DNA of 64,000 nucleotides from Nephrocerus scutellatus (taxonomy: Eukaryota > Arthropoda > Insecta > Diptera > Pipunculidae): positions 119,752,930 to 119,816,929 of the forward strand of contig OX352762.1 of assembly GCA_947095585.1 (NCBI GenBank). The letters are read 5' to 3'. This document shows positions 1 to 10,308 of this stretch, one piece after another. The first letter of the stretch is position 1. Every line of letters begins with the position of its first letter. The position numbers and the translations under genes were made by a program. The notes below the pieces were generated by a model. It was not told the origin of the DNA. It did no database searches and saw only the letters and a list, made by a program, of their open reading frames with translations.

Positions 1-197
1 TCCTTTGCGGTAGGATTTATGGAACACGACAGCGAGGCCGGCCAAGCCTACGCTGAAAGGATGGCGTAGACCAGGACGCTCAGAGGTTAGGGATGCAAAA
101 CTGGGTGACATCGGCTCAAAATCGGGACCGGTGGAGAGACTTTTGGCGGGAGCCCTGGACCGGACCAAATGAAGAGCCAAATATGATGATGATGATG
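1..197 (+). mobile_element. LINE-D (RTE-like) 3' end
   Basis: The start of the window reads, with breaks, as the C-terminal end of a non-LTR retrotransposon polyprotein (FCGRIYGTRQRGRPSLR, then a region with NWVTSAQNRDRWRD). It ends in GAGCCAAATATGATGATGAT, the same tail seen at about 8335, 63890 and elsewhere. The upstream part lies outside the window. The family assignment (RTE-like) rests on the overall RT style and the short simple-repeat tail; clade not proven. Confidence 0.75.
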
Positions 198-333
198 ACT
201 ATTGTACGTGTACCCATTAGTTTTTAATTGCAAATAATTTCTTAATGTCCTATATTGAGTCAAAAGATAATAAGAACATATTTGGTGGTTCTTTCGATTT
301 CCTTTTCAGCACGCTTATGACTTTAAAGCCTTA

Positions 334-657
334 CATCGTGACATTAATAATAATATTTATTCGCCGCTACAGACCATCGACCCATTGCGGTGCATGGCCT
401 AGCTTCTTGCGACTATTTGTGTTTCGCATTTATATTTTTGGACACAAATGGAAGGGACCTACAATTTAAGGCAGGCTCCGAACGGCGAATTGAGAAGCTT
501 TCCGTGACAAGTTATTACTCTCGGAAAGTTTGTCACCTATTCACGAGAGGTGGAACACCGTGAATAATACCTTTGGTGTTACTGGGATTCGAACCACGAA
601 CCTCCTGCTTAGCAGCCACGCGCATTTCCACTGAGCCACGGCGCCCATCGTGACATT
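334..657 (-). mobile_element. tRNA-derived SINE copy with perfect 12-bp target duplication
   Basis: A SINE lies on the minus strand at 346-645. The 12-bp word CATCGTGACATT flanks it on both sides (334-345 and 646-657), which marks a retrotransposition target-site duplication. Read on the minus strand, it starts GGCGCCGTGGCTCAGTGG (tRNA A-box) and carries GGTTCGAATCC (B-box). It then has a roughly 200-bp body with a CATTTGTGT...ACACAAATG stem and ends in ATT repeats. Confidence 0.9.
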
Positions 658-2113
658 CGACGACGAAATATTCCATTTTATTAAAATGAAAACAATAATT
701 ACGAGTAATTACAAACGGCGTTATTCCGCTAATATTGAATGTATGCAGATGTCTAATAAGCTCAAAGCCAGATGTCATTAGATGGCATTTTTTAGTAGGA
801 CTTAGCTCCAATCTATTGCAGTAGTTATTGTTGTTATGTGAGGCAGAAAAGCAGGAAAACTAGAAAACGTACTCGTAACTAACTTGTTTTGGTTTATAAT
901 CTGCACCCAATTCACTAATACTTAAGATAACTAATATGCGTAGTAATACGTGGTGTTGTGAAGACTAAACTAAAGCACGTACTAAGCATTCTATCCAGCA
1001 ATCTTTCCCTGTTCGTGCTTAAACCAGTGTGACTCCAACACGTTCGAACAGAACAAACAAGTGGCTTCTCGCGATAGCGATAACGAAACAATAACCGGGC
1101 GGCTACGGTGCTTACTGCTGACCAGGGAAAACCGCTCCCCTCTCCATGGAATACCTGTCAACACCATCGCCTCCCACCATAGCACAACCCGTAATGCCAT
1201 TTTGTCTGAAGGCGAAAGTAATATCCGATGAATTGCATTTATTCAGCGGCGATACGGTGCGTCGGCATCAGTTTTGTTTCAGAGTTTGACGAGTGAAGAG
1301 GTTGAGTCGCGACAATAAGCTCAGTTATTAAAAGTTAAGAGTGCAAAGCATATAAAGTAAGTCTAGTCTTCTTGTTGTTGTTTATTATAATTAGTAATAA
1401 TAACATTATCTGTGCTCCTGTGTCATAATGCGTAATGCGTACTGGAGCCACCAACTCCAAAAGCCACTAATGGATTTATAATTTATGTCGATTTCAATGT
1501 GCGCACCTGATGGAAGTGATTTCTGATGATATTAGTGAGTGATTTATGTTGCAAGTGCTATTACTACGCGCTACGAGTATTTAAGCAACAAAACGAATAC
1601 CCACAGAACGGCTCCAAAATGGGGTTTCTTTTAAGTCGTATATCTAGGTATTGACTGAGTGTGGACTGGAATCGTCTATTCTGCTGTCTGGCTGTTGGGA
1701 TTTTATTTATTAATTTTTTAATTTTTTTTTTAAAAAAAAGTTGTTTTACTAGTTGGGGCCATTTGCACATTTATTGTTGTTTGCTTAACACATCTTAGGC
1801 CATACATACACATACCTCGTACTCTACTTGCGATGAGATATCTGTATTTGTTTGTCGGCTGTGCTTTTTCTTGAATTTGTTGTTCATTTAATTGTTAATT
1901 AAATTGGGTGCACATCACGGCATCTTAAGTCACGGAGATCACGATCGGTGGGGTTTTTTTTTGTTGAATAAATTATTTATATACATTATTTACATACATA
2001 TCTATTTGTATATCAAACTTTCCATAACAATAATTGCTTATTAACGTTAGGAAGGCCGCTAACAATATAAAAATAAAGGGTGGGCGATTTAACAGTTTGT
2101 TTTAAAAAACGCT
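658..2113. other. No gene recognised
   Basis: I see only short chance reading frames, A/T runs near 1700-1740 and no convincing exon. A TCAGTT initiator-like word at 1268 and a GTAAGT donor-like site at 1357 are present but too weak to call a non-coding first exon. Confidence 0.5.
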
Positions 2114-2419
2114 ATAAAATGAGTATAATAATAATAACAGACTGTTGCGGTCCAAGGCCTAGCTTCTCGGGACCATTTGTGTTTTGTGCGTGTAATATTT
2201 TTGCACACAAATGGAAGGGACCTACAATTTAAGGCCGGCTCCGAACGGCGAATTGAGAAGCTTTCCGTGACAAGTTATTACTCTCGGACAATTGTCAGAC
2301 ATTCGCTAGAGGTGGAACCATGAAAAATACTTTTGGTGTTACTGTGATTCGAACCACGAACCTCCTACTCAGAAGCCATATACTTATACACTGAGCCACG
2401 GCGCTCACATAAAAGGAGT
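2114..2419 (-). mobile_element. tRNA-derived SINE copy
   Basis: Minus-strand copy of the SINE seen at 346-645 and 19094-19390, with the same body and stem but a degraded tRNA head. Near-duplicates ATAAAATGAGT (2114-2124) and ATAAAAGGAGT (2409-2419) flank it and look like a target-site duplication with one change. The ATT tail lies at the low-coordinate end. Confidence 0.85.
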
Positions 2420-2449
2420 GCACATCAATATTTTGTTGTAAATTTTTAA

Positions 2450-3320
2450 AAACTTTTATGTAATTTGAGGGCATTTTTAATCACCTTCCAGAGAATTTTT
2501 TATAATCCGCGTATGACGCGTTCCGCGTGTGGCGTCTATGATGGGTTGAAATCGCGACTTTTTCTTGTTTTTTTTTTTTGAGGTATTTTCTAATCACCTA
2601 CCAGATGACCTAGAGAGCTGAAATTTTGTGAGTGTCTAAGTCCAAAATAGCATTATTTATATTCTGCGTACGACGCGTGTCGCATGTGGCAAGTGTGATG
2701 GGTTGAAATTTTTGTTTTTTTTCGACTTCTTTGAGGTCCTTTTCAACCACCTTCCAAGGGACCAAGGGAGAACTGAAATTTTGTGAGTGTCTAAGTCCAA
2801 AATAGCATTTTTTATATTCAGCGTACGACGTGTTTCGCGTATCTCGTGTGACGAGGGGGGTGGGTTGAAATGTTTTTTTGTGAGACTTCTTTGGGGTCCT
2901 TTTTAACCACCTTCCACACTACCAAGAGAACTGAAATTTTGTGAGTGTCTAAGTCCAAAATAGCATTTTTTATATTCCGCTTACGACGCGTTTCGCGTAT
3001 CTCGTGTGATTAGTGTGATGGGTTGAAATGTTTTTTTTGTACGACTTCTTTGAGGTCCTTTTTAACCACCTTCCACACTACCTAGAGAACTGAAATTTTG
3101 TGAGTGTCTAAGTCCAAAATAGCATTTTTTATAATTCGCTTATGACGCGTTTCGCGTGTGGCTCGTGTGATGGGTTGAAATCGCGCGTTTTTCTCGTTTT
3201 TTGAGGTCCTTTTAGACTACCTTTCGCACGACCTAGACGGCTGAAATTTTGTGAGCTGCTCAATTTTTAGGGGCAAATTTTGAGATCCGGCGTTTGACGC
3301 GTGTTGCGAGTCGCGTGTGG
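2450..3320. repeat. Tandem array R1s, ~155-bp units
   Basis: The word CTGAAATTTTGTGAG recurs at 2618, 2773, 2931, 3090 and 3241, spaced 151-159 bp. Each unit also holds a CCTTTTTAACCACCTTCCA-like stretch, GTCTAAGTCCAAAATAGCAT and a CG-rich core of the type GACGCGTTTCGCGT. Units have diverged, so the array is not recent. A related piece lies at 14215-14400, inside the Sod3 gene. Confidence 0.85.
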
Positions 3321-3499
3321 CGCCTGTGAAGCGTGGAAAAAAGAAAATACTTTCGATACAACATATATTTTGGCGATTATTACCAAATAATAAAGGACTG
3401 TGTGGCGTGTTTCGATGAATATATAAAAGTTTGTACCCGAATAACGGATTTTTTTTTACATTTACGTTTTTATTGTGAAGGTTTGAGTGTTCGGTTCTT

Positions 3500-3832
3500 C
3501 GGAATGGGGAACAATTTCGTTCATGTGGGTCGCTCTGCTGGCCTTACAGTAAGCCATCATGTGAGTCCAGTTTTCAAGAACTTTTTCGATCATTTTGGCG
3601 CCTGTCTCGCGAATAACAGTCGCAATGTTATATTATAAAGCTAGAATTGTCTCTGGATTATCCGCATAACATCTATCCTTAACGACACCCCATAGAAAAA
3701 AGTCCATCGGCATCAAATCGCTGCTCCGCGCAGGCCAATTCGTTATTCGGTTGCCAACTTTGGCGCGCAAGAGATCGATTGTCAGTCGGCCTGTATGGCA
3801 TGTGGCGCCATCTTCACGTCTACATTCATGGC
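3500..3832 (-). pseudogene. mariner-type transposase C-terminal fragment
   Basis: Minus-strand reading gives REDGATCHTGRLTIDLLRAK, then WPARSSDLMPMDFFLWG and KDRCYADNPETI. These are the second-Asp region and the PDL.P.DFFLWG region holding the third catalytic Asp of Tc1/mariner transposases. After a break, the C-terminus can be followed in another frame (IEKVLENWTHMM and ASRATHMNEIV at about 3500-3590). The N-terminal half and inverted ends are missing, so this is a dead fragment. It abuts a LINE-A 3' region at about 3833. Confidence 0.8.
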
Positions 3833-4500
3833 GTTGTATAGAGGCCATTGTCGGTGGGAAAGCCGACACACTTAGACCAGTAATGGTCCATTCTGATACC
3901 ACATTAAACGAGAACATTTTTGGCGCCTACTCTCTGAAGAACCTGGAAGTGAAAGAGACTTTTAATGTCAGTGTTGGTTAGATCGTTAAAGTCACTGTAA
4001 AATAAAGTTCCTCGATTATAGAGAGTAGGGCACGTACGAGTAAGTGGAGAATGATCTCCTCCTTGTCCATACTGCTTCTGCAGAAGTCGTTCGAGAAAAC
4101 GCCAAGCCTTGCTGCATGCTAGCCTATGGGACAGAGTGCCCAGTGATGACACCTATTATAGCACCAATGTGAATCTTTTTTGAGAGATCAAACAATTGAA
4201 GCGTTTTGGATTTAGCTTGGGTCAGATCTGCTTAGTCGCTAGATAAGTGGTTACATTTGACCACCTACGATTGGTTTTCTTGGTAGCATCCTAACTTAAC
4301 ATGAGTTTACATGTAGCGATAGGTGGAATCCTGAACGAAATCAGAACAGAGATCTGCCCGATTTCATTGCTGGTCCACTCGGAGGTTGTACTGAGTCGAA
4401 TAGCCGCGCTACCAGCTACTTGCCTACTGAGATGAGATTCCACTGTGGCTTTACGAACTCTTTCTTGTGTATTTAGTTTCTAGCTTAGCTGGAATAAGAC
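3833..4500 (-). mobile_element. LINE-A fragment (3' region, rearranged)
   Basis: Minus-strand sequence matches the 3' part of the element at 48680-50850, including the stretch around GGTCCATT..TGGTCTAAGTGTGTCGG and the Cys-rich C-terminal coding region. An internal deletion joins this to an RT-thumb-like piece near 4320-4500. No intact reading frame. Confidence 0.65.
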
Positions 4501-4890
4501 CCAGATCAATCAAAAAACAATACGTCATATTACATACGTCTAACCAATTCCTAGCACACGTTAGACTCTGTGCATGAAAACGTCGCAGTTAGTATCCACT
4601 TATACACCCGTGATACCTAAATATGGAAATGCAGAAATGAACACGCAACTTTATTGTCCGTCTCTTTGCATTTGCGTCCTAAGCAACACGCACTGAGGCT
4701 GATTATCAATTGTTTCACAAGTAGGCTCCAGATAGGGTGTTTATTTTGCTTACATAAAACCTACTGAACGGATGACTGTCAAACGAGCTACGATACTGCT
4801 CTTACTTTTTGACATTTATTATTAATATACTCCGGCAAATTATTAAGAGTAGGCTCACGTTTAAACAACGCAAACAAATTATTCAAATTT
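4500..4890. other. No gene recognised
   Basis: AT-rich sequence with no exon, RNA gene or clear repeat that I could recognise. Confidence 0.4.
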
Positions 4891-4914
4891 ACCTTGAAAA
4901 TCAGTCGTAGATTC

Positions 4915-5160
4915 GCGCAACTTATTGCGAGCCCGAAGGGCGAAGCTTATATTCAGAGGACATGCAATTTTTTCAGCGAACGTGTACATTTGTACGGATT
5001 TACGGATGTACGTTTGTTTACCTGGTCGTATATCTCGTCTTCTACCAGTCAAAATTTGATGGGACTGGTTTTAAAACAATTGTTGAGCGCTCTTCTTGTG
5101 ATAGCGTAATTTTTCATTCATAGGGGTTACTAACCCTGATACTCAATCTACGCAACGCTA
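4915..5160 (+). repeat. Dispersed repeat R2, short form
   Basis: Contains GCGAGCCCGAAGGGCGAAGC (about 4928), AGAGGACA, TACGTTTGT, GTCGTATATC, TTTGATGGGACTGGTTTTAA and TTCATAGGGGTTA, in the same order as the repeat at 52680-53480. It lacks the tandem expansion found there. The class of element is unknown. Confidence 0.7.
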
Positions 5161-5343
5161 TTTTCAAGTGTTATTGCCATGTGCTGATCTTGTTGAATAA
5201 ATAAAACAATTTGATTAATATTTTAATTTCCTCTGTTATTTTTTTATAATTTCTATCGGTTTAAAAAAAAACACCCACTATGTACTCCTACATATTTTGT
5301 TTATAAATATTAGTTCGTCTCGTTATCTTATCATCGTCGGTCG

Positions 5344-5392
5344 TTTATAATCCGATATTAGTAAGTCATGCATATTAATATCGGGTTATAAA
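5344..5392 (+). other. 20-bp stem-loop with two G-U pairs
   Basis: The left arm (5344-5363) and right arm (5373-5392) are complementary over 20 positions, with a 9-nt loop. The only two departures from Watson-Crick pairing are G-U wobbles if the + strand is transcribed; on the other strand they would be A-C mismatches. It could be a structured RNA or the remnant of a small inverted-repeat element. No further copies were noticed. Confidence 0.5.
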
Positions 5393-5749
5393 TTTCCATC
5401 CAAACTGCCTTTGGTGCCTTATTCAATTTCCACGATTTTATTCCTGCTGCTTTATTACTGATTTGTGGCGCTATTTTTGATATTCGTATTCAGCCGAAAT
5501 TTAAGAGCTAATTAGTCAATTGCGCTACACATGCTTTCATACTGCAGAATTGGCTTAGATTGTAAATAATATTTATTATTTGAATACACACTATGAACCA
5601 CTTCAACTTGTGTATATGGATATGTGTGTATTACTATTTAGGTTGTTTATTTGGCCGGTGGTTTTTCAAAATAACTAATCATTTTTTTTTTGTTGTTGTA
5701 TAAGAAACTCAATCTCCGTTCAAAGCGTTTTGCTAGAACAAAATCCATT

Positions 5750-6420
5750 TAATATTGAAATTGTCTCTTTTGCTTTTCTTTGCTCCGTGTGGAAGCATAC
5801 AGGCTCTACAAGCGCCTGCCAACGAGTGCGATCTTGCGCCCGGGGTGTTATATAACGTCACTCGGTCCCATGAAATATTGCTTTCCCTTCGACAGTACTA
5901 CTCCACATCATACTTGGGCGGCCGAGTTGTCGATTTCCTCAATGGCTCTAGATAAGCGCCCGCTTCGTAATGTAGCCCGCTGATTTTCTTAGTGCCTGTC
6001 CAATTAACCACCAATTTCGCCGGTTGATAGTAAGTGCGATATTTTGCTTCTGCGTTGCTATCAAAAATCTCTGTTGCATATTCTTTCCGTCCATTTTACT
6101 CTTAGTATACATTGCAGAAACTTATTGACGAACACTTGTAACGAGGCGGGACGCGATAGAGTCGATGACTTTCCAGGCTTCGCATCCGAATAGGAGAACT
6201 GAAAAAACATTCGATTTGAATGAAGCTTCAGTTTTCGGGGTTATTGTTGAAAGCTTCAGATATTGTTCAGTATGCTGTACTTTTGTCGTGCCTTGTTGAT
6301 TTGACCGCGCACATCTCCATCCATCAAAGCCCCCATTCTTTGACATTGAACTGCCCAATTAACAGAAGACTTCGACTTTGTTTACCGAAAACGTTCGTTT
6401 GATTAGGACCTGTAATGAGA
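5750..6420 (-). mobile_element. LINE fragment, RT C-terminal region
   Basis: Minus-strand frames read LLFGCEAWKVIDSIASRL and then NAEAKYRTYYQPAKLVVNWT, with stops and shifts. GCEAW-type motifs are typical of the region after the RT domain in non-LTR elements. It does not match LINE-A, C or D closely and is probably a further family. Confidence 0.55.
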
Positions 6421-6624
6421 GGGGCTAAAAAGCAAGAACATTGCTGGACTGCCCATATTGCGCATCATTACTACCATTGACACCTACATTGAAACTGTGA
6501 CTGTGTGTGACTGTGAAACCTGGGAATACTTATTGATAGTTTTCAGAGGTTTTCAATCATATATACAGAACCATCGAGCAAATACTAGAACATTGTGGCA
6601 ACTTCCCTTATTTGCAACTAACCA

Positions 6625-6836
6625 TACGCGCCGTGGCTTAGTGGAAAAGATCATGGCTACTGAGCAGTGGTAACACTAAAAGTTGTTTTCACAGTGTCCC
6701 ACCTCCGGCGAATTGGTGACAACCGCTCCGAGGTCCCTTCCATTTGTGTCCAAAAATATACATACACAACACAAATGGCCGCGAGAAAAAGCTAGGCCTT
6801 GGACCGCAACGGTCTGTCGCGCCGAATATTATTATA
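6625..6836 (+). mobile_element. tRNA-derived SINE copy, internally deleted
   Basis: Begins with GCGCCGTGGCTTAGTGG (A-box), has a shortened body, and ends with the CCATTTGTGT...ACACAAATGG stem, GGACCGCAACGGTCTGTCGC and ATT repeats. About 80 bp of the body and the B-box are missing compared with the copy at 19094. Confidence 0.85.
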
Positions 6837-7244
6837 CGCATATGTAACGAGTCATCTTTCAAAAACAAACTCCATGTGCAATCATGTACACACAAACCGG
6901 ACAAACCAGACAAACCGGTTTGACTAAATACTTGGCACACCACTACATAATGGTGTAATGGTGTATGTACTGCTACTAAATGCCTAAAAGTATGCAATTC
7001 TCAATTCTAATTCAGTTCCTATTTTTGTAACATGCGAGTCAAGGCTAATTCTAGTAACATTATTCCAACTACTTTTCGTGTGACAGTATTGATAGAAATT
7101 GTCATGGAAAGAATATCTATATATCATACAGAAAGAAACCTGGTAATCCGGTCTTTAGCATAGTTTTAGGCTTTTATATTCGCATATAATACGCAAATAA
7201 AGCGTAGATATTCGGTTTTTATAGCTTAGTTTTAGGCATTTGTA

Positions 7245-8346
7245 TTCGGATGGTGATGTGATCTTTATCCTTTGGCAAGTGATGGATAAAAGTCTAGAGT
7301 TTCAAAACTCACTTCATCATCTTTTTATAGACATTATAACCGCCTATGATAGCATAGCCAGAGTAGAACTTTATAAGACCATTAGAGAATTCGCCATCCT
7401 AAATAAACTGACACGACTATGTAGGTTGACCAAGACCTGTGTTATAAGCCAAGTAAAAATGTTCGGACCCATTCAATATCTATAACGGGCTCCGACAAGG
7501 AGATAGACTGGCCTGCGTTCTCTTCTATCTGGCGTTGGAGAAATTGATCTGAGTAGCGGCGAGAGGAATAATCCTCCATTCAGATAATGGCTTACGCAGA
7601 CGATATTGACATCGTTGGTAAAAACCCAAGAGCTCTACAGGAAGCTTTCGTTCAGAACGAGCGGACGGCACAAAATCTGTGCTGCACATAAATGAGAGCA
7701 AAACAAAATACATGGGTGGCCACGTATGCGAGCAGAAGATTCAACGTTAGTCCCTAAATTGAAATAGTGAAGCGTTAACTTAAAGTAGAGCAATCTGTTA
7801 AATATCTTGGGTGAACTGTAGAATCCGAACAGCATGAAATCAGAAATACGTGCACGGTTGCTTTAGGCCAAGAAAGCCTACTTTAGTTTATCAATACTCT
7901 TATAATCTAGGAATCTAATTATAACATCCAAGATGCTTGTGTATAAGATAATGGTCATACCAGTACTCGCATATGGATCCGAGACTTGACTTCTTAGACG
8001 CGTTCGAGAGAAAAGGTTAACGGAGAATTGTTGGCCCCGTATGCTGCCAGAAAGACAATTCCGGGGAATCTATAATGATGAGATCTACGAGCGTTATCGA
8101 GATGTCGACGTCTTGAAGAAAATTAAGCTTGGTACTGTGGGCAGAAAATCTAGCTCACATGAGTGAAGAGGATCCTGCTCGGAAATTCTTTTGTGGTAGG
8201 ATTTATAAGGCACGACAGCGAGGCCGACCAAGCCTAAAATGGATGGATGGACCTGGATGCTCAGAGTTTTGGATGGATGACTGGATGAGGTCGGCCCCGT
8301 TTTTGCGGGAGACCAGTCCCCAGTTGTAGAGCCAAATGTGATGATG
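7245..8346 (+). mobile_element. LINE-D (RTE-like), RT core to 3' tail
   Basis: Broken frames read in order: LFIDIITAYDSIARVELYK (RT palm), GLRQGDRLACVLFYLALEK, MAYADDIDIVGKN (YADD catalytic motif at about 7588), then SETW and NDEIYERYRDVDV. The last coding motifs are MSEEDPARKFFCGRIYKA and RQRGRPSLKWMDG. It ends in GTAGAGCCAAATGTGATGAT. Several frameshifts and stops make it non-functional. It is the most complete C-terminal copy of this family in the window. Confidence 0.85.
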
Positions 8347-8559
8347 ATTATTTGGATAATATATATCTATATAATATACCTACTTGTATATACTTGGGTA
8401 GACATAATGGAACAAAGCCACATAAGCATGGAGAAATATATTTGTGCAATTTCACATTGCAACATTCGTCTATATATGTATAATACACAGAACCATCGAG
8501 AAGCAGAATCAGAAGCATTACTAAAATGAAAACGAAACCACTTCAAGTTGGCAAAATGC

Positions 8560-8670
8560 AGCCAATTGCTGTGTTCCACGGCCAACCGGTTAGAGCGCTG
8601 ATTGAAATATAGGAGAAGGTGCAGAAGTCTTGAGTTCGAAGCTACATTGGTATTTTCAGTAATTTTAAAT
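8560..8670 (+). repeat. tRNA-like repeat, family SINE2
   Basis: Reads ACGGCCAACCGGTTAGAGCG (A-box-like) followed about 45 bp later by GAGTTCGAAGC (B-box-like). The flanking sequence (CTTCAAGTT... GCTGTGTTCCAC) is shared with a second copy at 52430-52545. It is unrelated in body to the main SINE. Confidence 0.5.
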
Positions 8671-8671
8671 T

Positions 8672-9015
8672 CTCTATATTAACTTTGCGTTCCAATCAGT
8701 TTTTGTCAGTTTTTCGTGGAATCTTGCGATCAATTTTTAACTCATTTCCCAAAGCTCGATTTTATTAAAACTTTGCACACATGTGTTTTTTCGGTGACAA
8801 CACTTTCTATTAAAATTTGGTAGTAATCGCGCCGCGGGGTCGGGGAGCTCAAATACAAATTTCTTTTTTAATAATGATGCCATATAGCGGCATCAGAATA
8901 CGTCATTCTATAATGACTGTGTGCGCGGGTGCGCTCTGTGTAGCGTTGCTTTACGATTGCGATTGTTTTGTGGTTGGGTTTAAGTGCTTCGCATGTGTTT
9001 TTATTTTTCAGCATT
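8672..9015 (+). repeat. Dispersed repeat R3
   Basis: Starts near TCTATATTAACTTTGCG and includes GGAATCTTGCGATCAATTTT, CCCAAAGCTCGATTTTATTA, TGACAACACTTTCTATTAAA and a CG-rich GCGGGGTCGGGGAGCTC stretch. The same series of blocks occurs at 15609-15950, 11940-12175 (minus), 38490-39260, 41650-41830 (minus), 48470-48560 and 61900-62115. The class is unknown; no coding capacity was seen. Confidence 0.7.
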
Positions 9016-9019
9016 TATA

Positions 9020-9960
9020 GTGGAATTCAATATTTTGATTATAAAAGAATTTTTTTATTTTTTTATATATTATTATATATTATATGTATTATATATTATT
9101 TATAAATGTATTATATAATATTTTTTTATTTTTGTGTCTTGTTTTTTTGTTATTTTTCTCGGTTTTTTGAAATTTCATACGGATACGTAATTGCAATGGC
9201 CACCAGATTTAGAAGATAACTTGAGAATATGAATACCTCTTATCTCTTTTTAAGTTAAAAAGGAATTTGATTTTTGTACAAAGTTTGGAATAAAAATTTC
9301 TCATAAATTTGCTTTGTCGTTTTGGCTTAGATCCAACAGGAATTAATGTGAATTAAGGTTCGGGAAAATTTGTATTGTTGAAGTTATGAACGTGAGAGCA
9401 TTTTCTTTTAAACTAATTGAGCTAATATACAGTTGGTGTGTTTCTTAGGAATAACATCCCAAAAATACAAATCTTTACACTTAAAGTTAATAACTTTTGT
9501 GTAGATTTTTGTATATTTACATCACTCCAGTTCTGTCTAGTGCCAGTCTGCCATTTTCATGATATTTCCAGACAAATAAAACTTCAGTATCCGACACGAA
9601 ACAACCAAATTCGAATTTTCTCCTATATTGCAATACTTTTTCGCAGTAGTGTAGGATATATGAGAATTAATAAAAATCAAAACGAGGTTTTCATGTTCCA
9701 ATTGTGTAACACGAGAAAAATTGATTGAAAAATGTGTCGACTCCAATGACACAAAAATAAAAAATAAAAATAAAATTGGGTCAAGTGGGAAGTGCAACAC
9801 TGTGGTAGGCATATGTCAGCCAGCTCACCTCCAATAATAATCCACATTACTGAGAGACAACACAGACAGTGAGGCGAGGCACTTATTTTTGTTGTTCCTC
9901 GGGTGTTTGGTTGTCCCTCGCCATGAGATGATCAAGATGACGACAGCAGACGTTGACGTT
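9020..9960. other. No gene recognised; AT-rich upstream of Sod3
   Basis: Holds a TATTATATA-rich stretch at about 9060-9125 and chance frames on both strands at 9438-9812. No supported exon or RNA gene. Confidence 0.4.
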
Positions 9961-10002
9961 GGCCTGCAATGATTTTGATTAACTAAATCAAGTTGATTCC
10001 AT

Positions 10003-10039
10003 TATAAAGTGTAACGAAAAAGTCGACTCGATTTCATTG
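10003..10039 (+). promoter_or_regulatory. Candidate Sod3 core promoter (TATA + Inr)
   Basis: TATAAAG at 10003-10009 lies 33 bp before the A of TTCATTG at 10034-10039, which fits an insect initiator of the TCAKT type. This would give a 5' UTR of about 210 nt before the ATG at 10246. A possible 3' splice site (TTGTTTATAG, ending at 10241) just before the ATG leaves open a 5' UTR intron and a different start of transcription. Confidence 0.3.
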
Positions 10040-10245
10040 GCAACGATGATGATGCTGATGATAATCTGCTTCTACTTTCAGGCTGGATAAACGCGATCTG
10101 ATATTCTCATTTGATCTGCGATCGCGGTGACAACCAGACGGCACCATTTTCTTTTTGATTGATAAATAAATTTAATATTGCATCAGTGATATTATTTTCA
10201 AAATACCAATCTAATCAAATCGTACATTTTTTTGTTTATAGAAAA

Positions 10246-10308
10246 ATGGTGTCATTTCAAGTGATCGTGGCTAGTTTAGCACTTTTCGTTGTCGGTGCAT
10301 TAGCTGAG
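10246..10308 (+). CDS. Sod3: Sod3 exon 1 (signal peptide)
   Basis: 21 codons from the ATG at 10246 (context GAAAAATGG) to GCTGAG, followed by the donor GTAAGT at 10309. The exon encodes almost exactly the signal peptide; cleavage is expected near ALA-E (residues 18-21). This exon is too short to be found by reading-frame length and was placed by its signal peptide, donor and matching phase. Confidence 0.85.

Noticed and set aside
1268..1362. TCAGTT initiator and GTAAGT donor as a non-coding first exon of Sod3
   Set aside because: No downstream promoter element at +28, no other support, and almost 9 kb from the ATG.
2450..3320. CRISPR-like array
   Set aside because: Units of about 155 bp are diverged end to end, with no short exact repeats or unique spacers; eukaryotic satellite-like repeat.
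9438..9812. Overlapping frames of 91-96 codons on both strands upstream of Sod3
   Set aside because: Both strands are open because the stretch is AT-rich with few stops by chance; no domain and no splice sites.
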